5,621 nucleotides of DNA, taken from NCBI GenBank assembly GCA_000431275.1, contig HF989205.1, forward strand, positions 45,207 through 50,827, in the 5' to 3' direction. The notes beneath the pieces were generated by a model. The model searched no databases. It had not been told where the DNA came from and saw only the letters and a list, made by a program, of their open reading frames with translations. Positions 1 to 5,621 of the stretch are shown here, in pieces. Position 1 is the first letter of the stretch, and each line of letters starts with the position of its first letter. The position numbers were made by a program, and so were the translations under genes. Source of the stretch: Prevotella sp. CAG:755. Lineage in GTDB: Bacteria; Bacteroidota; Bacteroidia; Bacteroidales; Bacteroidaceae.

Positions 1-1623
1 CCGCCGCTGGCTGTCGCGGAACCACGGCCACGACGGGCGGTTGAGACTGGACAACTGGACGGTGTAAAAAGGCAATGCGCCATCACCCCAGAAGTCGCGC
101 CAACTCTGCACGAGCAATGGGAAAATCCGTTCGTGCGCCTCCATGTTGTGGGCGTTCGACTCGCCTTGATACCACGCCACCCCGCGCAGGGGATAACGCG
201 CCAACGGCGCTATTCCGGCCTCGAAAAGATAGCCCGTCTGATACGGATGACGTTGCAAGGGCGACGCATCCTGCCCCACGTTAAGCCGGGCCCGCTGGCG
301 CACCCAAGGCTGGACGAAGTCGTTGCGATACCAGTCATCAAGAAGGTCGGGAAAATCCTGTTCGACGGCAGGACGCGCCACCCAAGCCTCGGCCGGAGCG
401 CCACCCACCGCGTTCAGAATAAGCCCTACCGGCACGCGCAGGCTGTCGGCCAGCATCCGTCCGAAATGGTAAGCCACCGCCGAAAATCCGGCAGCCGTCT
501 GCGCCTGGCTCGTCCGCCACACGGCGGGCGCGAAGTAGTCCAACCGGTTTACTGCAGCAAGTGCCTCCTGAGGCCAGGTGCGGGCGTCCGTAGCCCAGCG
601 CGGAGCCATTTGGAAAAGCCGCAAGTCGGTTCGCCGGGACGTCTGCAAATCCTGACGGGCCGTGAAAGCACGGGCCAGGGGAAACTCCATGTTCGACTGG
701 CCGGAGCACAACCACACTTCGCCCGCCACGACATCGTGAAACGTCAGCGTCCTACCCTTCGTACTCACTTCGAGCGTGTAGGCTGTGCCCGTGTCGAGTG
801 GAGCAAGCACAGCCGTCCACCGACCGTCCGGACCGGCAGTTGCATGGCGCTCCTGTCCGCCGACGCGCACCGTCACGTCCTCTCCGGCGTTGGCCATTCC
901 CGTCACGGGCCACGGCCGGTCACGCTGGACCACCATGCTGTCCGTGTAAACCACAGGCAGACGCAGCCCGCCGAAATCGCCCGTCAGTGCCGAGTAAACC
1001 GTACGGGCAAGAATGCCTGCGCCCTCTTCGTTCGGATGCAAGGCATCGGGGAAGAGCTCCGGACGGCAATGAAGCGGTTCATACAGGTCGATAACCTGCA
1101 CGTCTCGCCCCAAGGCGACTGCGTCAATGGCCGACCGGATCTGCCGGTGCCAGTCGCGGGTGCCCGAACGAAAGCGGGGGTGACGCTCAAAGATGGGAGT
1201 CAACCGACAAATCCAGACCTTGCAGCCGCTGTTGGCCTGACGGAACGAATCGATAAGCGCCTCGTAATCCGCCACGAAATCATCGCGCCAGTCGGGCCAG
1301 TCGCGCGGGTCGGTATCGTTCAGCCCAAGATGAATCACAACGAGGTCGGCCTTGTAGTCAAGGGCCTGACGGAACTCGAGCAGCTCCATGTACGGCCGAT
1401 GGCCCCGCCGAAGCAGTGTGGCACCGTTGTGGCCGAAATTGCGCACCTCATAGTCTGCGCCCAACAGCTTTTGCAACTGTGCGGGATAGGCCGTGTGCTC
1501 ACGGTCGGCAAGGGTCATGCCGTAAGTGACGCTGTTACCCACACAGGCCACGCGAAGCCGCTCGGAAGACACGGCCACGGCCGCACTCCACAGCGCCACG
1601 AAGACAAAGAGCAAGCGTCTCAT
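1..1623 (-). CDS. nanS: Sialate O-acetylesterase, exported two-domain SGNH + SASA protein (3' end outside window)
   Basis: Predicted to remove O-acetyl esters from sialic acids so that sialidase and the uptake system can use them. I translated 541 uninterrupted codons from the ATG at 1623 to base 1; there is no stop, so the C-terminus is cut by the window edge. Residues 1-20 form a Sec signal peptide (MRR, hydrophobic core, likely cleavage after Ala-Val-Ala at 15-17), implying periplasmic or surface location. The N-terminal domain (about 22-215) is an SGNH/GDSL hydrolase: block I GNSVTYG with Ser31, Gly64/Gly67 in NFGHNG, GLND with Asn102, and Asp193-x-x-His196 in PDALHP. The second domain (from about 220) is SASA-like: CSGQSNME with nucleophile Ser310, VGLI..GGAPAEAW at 399-414, and WYQGESN with Glu488. 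Its expected C-terminal Asp/His motif lies off-window. Bacteroidota NanS/EstA proteins are known to combine these two domains. The start overlaps the nanE stop as ATGA, which suggests translational coupling. Family and export are well supported; the exact ester position acted on is inference. Confidence 0.92.
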   Translation of the reverse strand, partial: MRRLLFVFVALWSAAVAVSSERLRVACVGNSVTYGMTLADREHTAYPAQLQKLLGADYEVRNFGHNGATLLRRGHRPYMELLEFRQALDYKADLVVIHLGLNDTDPRDWPDWRDDFVADYEALIDSFRQANSGCKVWICRLTPIFERHPRFRSGTRDWHRQIRSAIDAVALGRDVQVIDLYEPLHCRPELFPDALHPNEEGAGILARTVYSALTGDFGGLRLPVVYTDSMVVQRDRPWPVTGMANAGEDVTVRVGGQERHATAGPDGRWTAVLAPLDTGTAYTLEVSTKGRTLTFHDVVAGEVWLCSGQSNMEFPLARAFTARQDLQTSRRTDLRLFQMAPRWATDARTWPQEALAAVNRLDYFAPAVWRTSQAQTAAGFSAVAYHFGRMLADSLRVPVGLILNAVGGAPAEAWVARPAVEQDFPDLLDDWYRNDFVQPWVRQRARLNVGQDASPLQRHPYQTGYLFEAGIAPLARYPLRGVAWYQGESNAHNMEAHERIFPLLVQSWRDFWGDGALPFYTVQLSSLNRPSWPWFRDSQRR

Positions 1624-2813
1624 TCCGGCAGGCTGGTGAGCAGTTCCGTACATAGGCGATAGCCGCAAATCATCATGCGCGGCACGTGGAACGGCCCCTT
1701 GAACAGGTTGCCCTTGGCGGGCTGAGCCACCGTGCCGTCGCGGTGCAGATAGCCGTACCACTCGCCCCGTTCGTGGTCGGGGAAGTGGCCATAAGTCCAG
1801 TCGCTCACCTGACGGTGCAGGTCGAGATAACGCTCATCGCCCGTGGCCTGATAGGCATAGAGTGTGGCGATGATGGCCTCCGTCTGCGGCCACCAAAACT
1901 TCATGTCCTGCGAGTAGTCCTGCGCAGGGAAGTTCCGACAATCGCGGAAGTTGATGATCCCTCCATAAACGTCGTCCCAGCCCCAACGCCACGACCAGTC
2001 GAAGATGGTCAGTGCCGTGTTGAGCAGTTCACGGTCACCACCACGATATTTAGCCTCTTCCATGAGGAACCACGACGTTTCTATGCAATGGCCGGGATTA
2101 ATGAGACGGCCGGCCGAAGTATCGATAAACTCGCCGTTGGGCCCGACCATTTCGAGCAGCGCCTTGAACTCAGAATGCATGAAGCACGTGCGAATGAGGT
2201 CGACAGACTTGGCGATTTGCGCGTCCAAGGCGGGATCAGCGATGACTTCGCGCACACGCGCCGCCGTGTTGATGAGAATCATTGTGATGGAATGCCCTTG
2301 CGCCTGCATGGCCGGCAGGTATTTCGGTTCGAGCACGCCGGGCGTCGTGAGGAAGCCCTGCACACGTTTGAAAAGGTCGAGCGCTCGGCGGGCATAGCGT
2401 TCGTCTCCCGTGGCTTTGGCATACTCGGCCATGGCGATGATGGCGAAACTCTCAGAAAAGACATAGCGGCGCTTGCGGAGCGGCGTGCCGTCGGCAGCTA
2501 CCTCGAAAAACATGCGTCCGTCGGTATCGTAGCAATGGGTGTCAATGAAGTCGAGCGTCTGTCGGGCTGCGTCAAGCCATTCAGGGCGGCGCTCCACATG
2601 ATTATAGGCAAACGCGCAGACAAAGGCAAAGCGGCCCTGGAACCAGACAGACTTCGTAGGGTCCATCAGTACGCCATCGCGGTCCAAACAAGTGTAAATG
2701 CCTCCGTGCCGACGGTCGAGCCCGTGTTCCAGCCAGAAAGGAAGGATGTCTGTCGTCAGGTCGTCCTTGTAGCGGGCGGCCCAGGCTGTAAGATATTGCT
2801 TTACGTCCATCAT
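1620..2813 (-). CDS. nanE: N-acylglucosamine 2-epimerase (ManNAc to GlcNAc), AGE/RnBP family
   Basis: Cytoplasmic enzyme that interconverts N-acetylmannosamine and N-acetylglucosamine without phosphorylation, the step after the lyase in the Bacteroidota route. The 397-residue length is typical of the family's (alpha/alpha)6 barrel. Visible family landmarks are WFQGRFAF with Arg61, FSESFAI (119-124), GHSITMILINTA (173-184), NPGHCIETSWF with His242, MKFWWPQTEA with Glu312, EWYGYLHRDG (351-360) and KGPFHVPRM with His376. His242 and His376 match the pair of catalytic histidines known in cyanobacterial and mammalian AGE. It is unrelated to the TIM-barrel ManNAc-6-phosphate epimerase NanE of enterobacteria despite the shared symbol. 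No signal peptide is seen. Two adjacent ATG codons (2813 and 2810) could start it; I took the first, which lies 5 bases after the lyase stop. The stop TGA at 1620-1622 overlaps the nanS ATG. AGE-like enzymes acting on other sugars (cellobiose, mannose) exist, but the neighbours make ManNAc the best substrate. Confidence 0.93.
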   Translation of the reverse strand: MMDVKQYLTAWAARYKDDLTTDILPFWLEHGLDRRHGGIYTCLDRDGVLMDPTKSVWFQGRFAFVCAFAYNHVERRPEWLDAARQTLDFIDTHCYDTDGRMFFEVAADGTPLRKRRYVFSESFAIIAMAEYAKATGDERYARRALDLFKRVQGFLTTPGVLEPKYLPAMQAQGHSITMILINTAARVREVIADPALDAQIAKSVDLIRTCFMHSEFKALLEMVGPNGEFIDTSAGRLINPGHCIETSWFLMEEAKYRGGDRELLNTALTIFDWSWRWGWDDVYGGIINFRDCRNFPAQDYSQDMKFWWPQTEAIIATLYAYQATGDERYLDLHRQVSDWTYGHFPDHERGEWYGYLHRDGTVAQPAKGNLFKGPFHVPRMMICGYRLCTELLTSLPE

Positions 2814-2818
2814 TCAGG

Positions 2819-3733
2819 TCATTTGTTGCAACGATTGAAGAAGTCAATGGCTTCAAGTTCCGCCTTCATGCGGGCTTCCTCCTCATCCGTCATGTTTTGG
2901 AAAGGAGTACGGTTTTTGCCCAGGTCGAGACCGATGAGCTTCATTATACGCTTTCCGGCTACGATATTGCCACGATAGTGGCAAATAACGTTGATGACGT
3001 CTTGAGCAAAATTCTGCAATTCGCGCGCCCTGTCGAGGTCACCGGCAGCCCATGCTTCGAGGATGCCGGTCAGACAGCGGCCGTTATAGTTGGTCGTTCC
3101 GCCGATGCCGCCCTGCGCCCCGCCCATCGCGAGGCATGGCAGAATGGTCTCATCCTGCCCATGAAGCATATCGAACTTACCCCCGCCGTACAGGCGGCAC
3201 TGGTTATATTCGTAAAGACTCTCGTAGGTGTACTTGATGCCGGCGAAGTTCGGAATGCGCCCGTCTACGGCTTTCAGAAAGTCGACCATCGAAAGATAAG
3301 CGCCGTTGAAGGCGGGAATGTGGTAGAAATAGAACGGCAGATTAGGAGCCCCGGCGGCGATTTCAGCGCAGTAGTCGACCAACTCAGCCACGCGGTTCAC
3401 TTTGGGGAAAGGCGGCGCCATCGCACCAATACCCCACGCGCCGATGGAGGCGGCATGCTCGGCCAGCTGACGGCTGGCCTTGACACAGGTGCTGCCAACA
3501 TGCACTATAACCTTAAAGCCCGGCCGAACTACACTAGTCCAACGCTCAGCCAAAGCTCTGCGCTCGTCGTCAGTCAGCAGATATCCTTCGCCCGACGAAC
3601 CGTTGATGAAAACACCTTTAAGCCCATTGCGTTCAAGCAGGCGGGCATACGCCTCGATCGGTTCGAGATTTACTTCTCCGGTTGCATCAAACGGAGTAAA
3701 CGGAGCATCGATCAGCCCTATTATCTTTTCCAT
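2819..3733 (-). CDS. nanA: N-acetylneuraminate lyase (sialic acid aldolase)
   Basis: Class I aldolase that cleaves Neu5Ac to ManNAc plus pyruvate through a lysine Schiff base, the committing step of sialic acid breakdown in the cytoplasm. The 304-residue protein has the DHDPS/NAL TIM-barrel pattern: LIDAPFTPF near the N-terminus, GSSGEG at 45-50 (carboxylate-binding loop, GSTGE in E. coli), Tyr137 in FYFYHIP, the Schiff-base lysine Lys167 in AGIKYT, and GQDET at 192-196, equivalent to the substrate-binding GxDE of NanA. The pairing of FYHIP and GxDE favours NAL over dihydrodipicolinate synthase. Bacteroides literature calls this gene nanL. The ATG at 3733 is preceded by an AT-rich leader (ATTAATAATT) with no Shine-Dalgarno, common in Bacteroidota. 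It follows the YhcH gene by 43 bases and precedes nanE by 5. Confidence 0.95.
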   Translation of the reverse strand: MEKIIGLIDAPFTPFDATGEVNLEPIEAYARLLERNGLKGVFINGSSGEGYLLTDDERRALAERWTSVVRPGFKVIVHVGSTCVKASRQLAEHAASIGAWGIGAMAPPFPKVNRVAELVDYCAEIAAGAPNLPFYFYHIPAFNGAYLSMVDFLKAVDGRIPNFAGIKYTYESLYEYNQCRLYGGGKFDMLHGQDETILPCLAMGGAQGGIGGTTNYNGRCLTGILEAWAAGDLDRARELQNFAQDVINVICHYRGNIVAGKRIMKLIGLDLGKNRTPFQNMTDEEEARMKAELEAIDFFNRCNK

Positions 3734-3776
3734 AATTATTAATATGTGTAGTAAAACGATTTGACAAACCAGCCGC

Positions 3777-4232
3777 TCAGTCAGTCACGACCCGTATTTT
3801 TCCTATGAGTTTACGCACCCGCCCTGAACCGACGACCGGGGCATGGGGGTCTTCGGGAAAAACAATGGCCGCCTGTCCCGGACGGATCGTCAGCCACGTA
3901 GACGGACGGTCGGCATAGAGGGCGCAATCGGCGGCAGGGTCATAGGCCTTCCGCACGTCGGTGCAGGTGTCCAGCGGGCGCCATCCAAAAGTTTCCTCGC
4001 CATCGAGCACCACGTGAATATCTATATAGTCGCGATGAGCTTCGAGCGGCTGCGTCTCAGGAGCGACGAGGTCGGCATCGACACGGTTGATAAAAAGGCG
4101 GTCGCCGTCCACCTCGATTCGCCCGAGGGGTGCGTGAAGCAGGTCGTGCTCCTTCACATAATCGAAAAAGCGTTTGAAAAGCGGATGTAGCGGTTCGAAA
4201 CGTCCGCTGTCTGCCAGAGTGGTGAGTATCAT
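3777..4232 (-). CDS. nanQ: YhcH/YjgK/YiaL (DUF386) family protein, probable sialic acid anomerase
   Basis: Small cytoplasmic cupin-fold protein of 151 residues, the usual length for this family. The family signature is visible as EAHRDYIDIHVVLDGEE at 64-80, supplying likely metal ligands Glu64, His66, Asp71 and His73, and FPEDPHAP at 125-132 with His130. A closing basic strand KLIGKIRVV (141-149) is also typical. No signal peptide or membrane segment is present. E. coli YhcH, encoded in the nan operon, has been reported to speed interconversion of sialic acid anomers and renamed NanQ; the same role is inferred here because the gene sits between the transporter and the lyase. Family members beside other sugar genes probably act on other sugars, so substrate rests on context. 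The ATG at 4232 follows the nanT stop by 29 bases. Family assignment is strong; the exact reaction is less certain. Confidence 0.88.
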   Translation of the reverse strand: MILTTLADSGRFEPLHPLFKRFFDYVKEHDLLHAPLGRIEVDGDRLFINRVDADLVAPETQPLEAHRDYIDIHVVLDGEETFGWRPLDTCTDVRKAYDPAADCALYADRPSTWLTIRPGQAAIVFPEDPHAPVVGSGRVRKLIGKIRVVTD

Positions 4233-4261
4233 ATCTGTCTGAAAATTTTAAGTCAGTATCT

Positions 4262-5491
4262 TTATTCCATGTTATCGGTTTTCGGACGGAGGAAGTAGAG
4301 CTGTGCGGCAAGTGCCAGCACTACCACACAACCCAGCAGGACAAAACCGGAACCGAGCGTCCCTGCGTCGGCCCATGAGCCCAAAACCGTCGTCACGGCA
4401 GCCCCGGCAAAGACGCCAATCATGTTCATCAGACCATAGGCCGTACCGCGATAGCGCGAAGGAACGAACTGACAGAGAATCGGCATGTTGTTGGCGTCGA
4501 ACATGCCATAACCCACGCCGAAAAGCAGGCCTGCTCCCACAACGCCCACGAAGCTATGGCTATAACCCAAAAGCAAAAGCGACGGAACGGTCAGTGCCAG
4601 GCCGATGGCGCCCGTATAGATTCGGCCACGCAGGTTACGCCGCACCCAACGGTCTGAAAGAATGCCGCCGAAGATAACGCCCACGAACGACGATGCTGCA
4701 ATGGTGATGGTCGAGATTGGGCCAGCCTCTGACATGGGGATGTCCAAAGACGAAGCGAAGAGTGTCGGGAGCCAGTTTTTCGTAGCCCAGCCCGGCAGGC
4801 TCGGCACTGCAAAGTAGAAGAGGATGACCCAAAACGCCCAGTTGGTCAGCACAAACGAAAGGGCGCCCCACACCGACACACGCCCACCCTTGGGCGACGT
4901 AGCGGCCTCGGCCTGATGTTGCGGATTTTCATGAAGCAGGAAGATGAGCACGAGTGAGTAAGCCACACCCACGATGCCGAACCAGTGGAATGCCGTATGC
5001 CACGTGAACATCGCAGCGACGGTGGCGCCGAATCCGCCGATAGCCTGTCCCATGTAAAGTCCGGTCATGTGGATGCCGACGGCCAGCGAGCGCGTCGGGC
5101 CGCGGTGCCAGTCGGCAATGAGCGAAAGGGCGGAGGGGATGTAGAGCGCTTCACTGATGCCCATCACAGCGCGCAGCCAAAAGAGCTGGCTGAACGTGTC
5201 GGCATAACCCATGAGATATGTGACACCCGACCACACGAACAGGCTCCCCACAACGAGCCACTTGCGGCTCACCTTGTCAGCTACAACACCCGCCACGGGG
5301 CTCATTATGCCGTATACCCACAGGAAAATGCCCATCAGCAGGCCGAACGCCTCGCCCTTCGCCAGCTCGGCGATGTCGGCCTTCATAGCCTCCTGCATGG
5401 TCGAGAGCATCTGTCGGTCCATATAATTAAGGAGAGCCACCACCCAAAGCAGGGCCACCACAAGCCAGGGATAAAATTTCTTGTCTTTCAT
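4262..5491 (-). CDS. nanT: MFS transporter, probable sialic acid symporter
   Basis: Inner-membrane major facilitator predicted to import free Neu5Ac. With the start at 5491 the protein has 409 residues and about 12 hydrophobic segments (roughly 8-22, 49-69, 78-95, 102-126, 135-160, 167-187, 210-229, 258-278, 291-310, 313-333, 352-372, 381-400), with a polar central loop at 188-208. Family marks are NYMDRQ after TM1, the loop 2-3 motif GVVADKVSRK at 68-77 with its counterpart GGILSDRWVRR at 275-285, and WLRAVMGISEALYIPSALSLIADW in TM4, which resembles the anion:cation symporter type MFS. I chose the ATG at 5491 because MKDKKFYPWL is a normal short cytoplasmic N-terminus. The same frame stays open to an ATG at 5554, but those 21 extra residues look like leader rather than protein. 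It is the first gene of the cluster. Substrate is inferred from the adjacent lyase and epimerase; Bacteroides nanLET contains a comparable MFS porter. Confidence 0.9.
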   Translation of the reverse strand: MKDKKFYPWLVVALLWVVALLNYMDRQMLSTMQEAMKADIAELAKGEAFGLLMGIFLWVYGIMSPVAGVVADKVSRKWLVVGSLFVWSGVTYLMGYADTFSQLFWLRAVMGISEALYIPSALSLIADWHRGPTRSLAVGIHMTGLYMGQAIGGFGATVAAMFTWHTAFHWFGIVGVAYSLVLIFLLHENPQHQAEAATSPKGGRVSVWGALSFVLTNWAFWVILFYFAVPSLPGWATKNWLPTLFASSLDIPMSEAGPISTITIAASSFVGVIFGGILSDRWVRRNLRGRIYTGAIGLALTVPSLLLLGYSHSFVGVVGAGLLFGVGYGMFDANNMPILCQFVPSRYRGTAYGLMNMIGVFAGAAVTTVLGSWADAGTLGSGFVLLGCVVVLALAAQLYFLRPKTDNME

Positions 5492-5531
5492 GATTATTTC
5501 GTTGGATAGTGATTGCAGGCTGTAAAAGTAC

Positions 5532-5573
5532 GCAATATCTTCCACGCAGCCCACTCCTTTACCCGGAAATTGC
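5532..5573. repeat. Imperfect inverted repeat GCAAT-TTCC / GGAA-ATTGC upstream of nanT
   Basis: Arms GCAAT (5532-5536) and TTCC (5540-5543), separated by a 3-base bulge, face GGAA and ATTGC (5565-5573), giving nine pairs around a 21-base loop. The right arm overlaps the left arm of the TTGCTTG/CAAGCAA repeat, so the two structures could not form together in RNA. Significance is unproven. Confidence 0.25.
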
Positions 5574-5607
5574 TTGAATAAATGCCAGGTATAGAGTCAA
5601 CAAGCAA
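5570..5607. repeat. Inverted repeat TTGCTTG / CAAGCAA upstream of nanT
   Basis: Perfect 7-base arms, TTGCTTG at 5570-5576 and CAAGCAA at 5601-5607, flank a 24-base spacer. The inner bases TTGA (5574-5577) and TCAA (5597-5600) can pair as an alternative. The position, about 80 to 115 bases before the nanT start, would suit an operator or an mRNA leader hairpin, but arms this short can arise by chance. Confidence 0.35.
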
Positions 5608-5621
5608 GTGCAATATTAAGA

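Larger units (their letters stand above)
1..5491 (-). other. Putative single transcription unit nanT-nanQ-nanA-nanE-nanS
   Basis: Five same-strand genes are separated by 29, 43, 5 and -4 bases, and no GC-rich hairpin followed by a T-run is visible in the gaps. The products cover de-acetylation, uptake, anomer conversion, cleavage and epimerisation of sialic acid, so a shared transcript makes functional sense. The 43-base AT-rich gap before nanA (3734-3776) is the only internal spot where a secondary promoter seems possible. The unit may continue past base 1. Confidence 0.75.
5492..5621 (-). promoter_or_regulatory. Leader/promoter region upstream of nanT
   Basis: These 130 bases lie ahead of the first operon gene and are more AT-rich than the coding DNA. 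I see no convincing gene in them. The best match to the Bacteroidota -7 element (TAnnTTTG) is TACTTTTAC on the minus strand at 5522-5530, about 30 bases before the nanT ATG; I could not find a good TTTG -33 partner at normal spacing, so this is weak. The segment also contains overlapping inverted repeats, described separately. No Shine-Dalgarno is evident directly before the ATG (CGAAATAATC). A promoter here is inferred from position. Confidence 0.35.

Noticed and set aside
133..1662. Plus-strand open frame of 509 codons antisense to nanS
   Set aside because: Its translation is rich in Arg, His and Pro, shows no family motif and lies wholly opposite a gene with clear signal peptide and catalytic motifs. 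GC-rich third positions explain the missing stops.
1686..2978. Plus-strand open frame of 430 codons antisense to nanE
   Set aside because: No recognisable domain, and it spans the nanE/nanA junction on the opposite strand of two strongly supported genes; a shadow frame.
2897..3742. Plus-strand open frame of 281 codons antisense to nanA
   Set aside because: Opposite a well-supported aldolase gene and without motifs of its own; a shadow frame.
3777..3787. TCAGTCAGTCA short tandem repeat at the end of the YhcH gene
   Set aside because: Fewer than three full units of a 4-mer, spanning the stop codon; too short to be meaningful.
4233..4261. AAAATTTT palindrome with CTGA/TCAG flanks between nanT and the YhcH gene
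   Set aside because: Arms are too short and AT-only for a terminator or a credible operator in a 29-base gap.
5492..5554. N-terminal extension of nanT by 21 residues from an ATG at 5554
   Set aside because: The extension is not like a transporter N-terminus, covers the leader with the inverted repeats and candidate -7 element, and the ATG at 5491 gives a normal MFS start.

Overview
The window holds five genes, all on the minus strand. They read from the right-hand end toward base 1 as a sialic acid (N-acetylneuraminate) scavenging operon of the Bacteroidota type. Three things point to that phylum, most likely order Bacteroidales. The cluster uses a non-phosphorylated epimerase (AGE/RnBP family) instead of the enterobacterial NanK plus NanE pair. 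The lyase sits beside an MFS sialic acid porter. The last gene is a signal-peptide-bearing protein that fuses an SGNH hydrolase to a sialate O-acetylesterase. AT-rich leaders without clear Shine-Dalgarno sequences fit too. The DNA looks GC-rich for the phylum; I cannot name a genus from sequence alone.

Layout in transcription order: about 130 bases of leader with overlapping inverted repeats (5492-5621); an MFS transporter, nanT (4262-5491); a YhcH/NanQ family protein (3777-4232); N-acetylneuraminate lyase, nanA/nanL (2819-3733); N-acylglucosamine 2-epimerase, nanE (1620-2813); and a two-domain sialate O-acetylesterase, nanS (1-1623), whose C-terminal end lies beyond base 1. Spacing is tight (29, 43, 5 and -4 bases) and I see no internal terminator, so one transcript is likely.

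Proposed joint function: NanS works outside the cytoplasm and removes O-acetyl groups that block sialidase or uptake. NanT brings free Neu5Ac across the inner membrane. The YhcH protein is expected to equilibrate sugar anomers. The lyase splits Neu5Ac into ManNAc and pyruvate. The epimerase turns ManNAc into GlcNAc, which a ROK-type hexokinase (not in the window) would phosphorylate. No sialidase, SusC/SusD-type outer-membrane uptake pair, kinase or regulator is present here; they would have to lie outside the window.

I found no plainly undescribed system. The most useful points are the tandem-esterase architecture, the placement of the YhcH gene between transporter and lyase, and the possible mutually exclusive hairpins or operators ahead of nanT.
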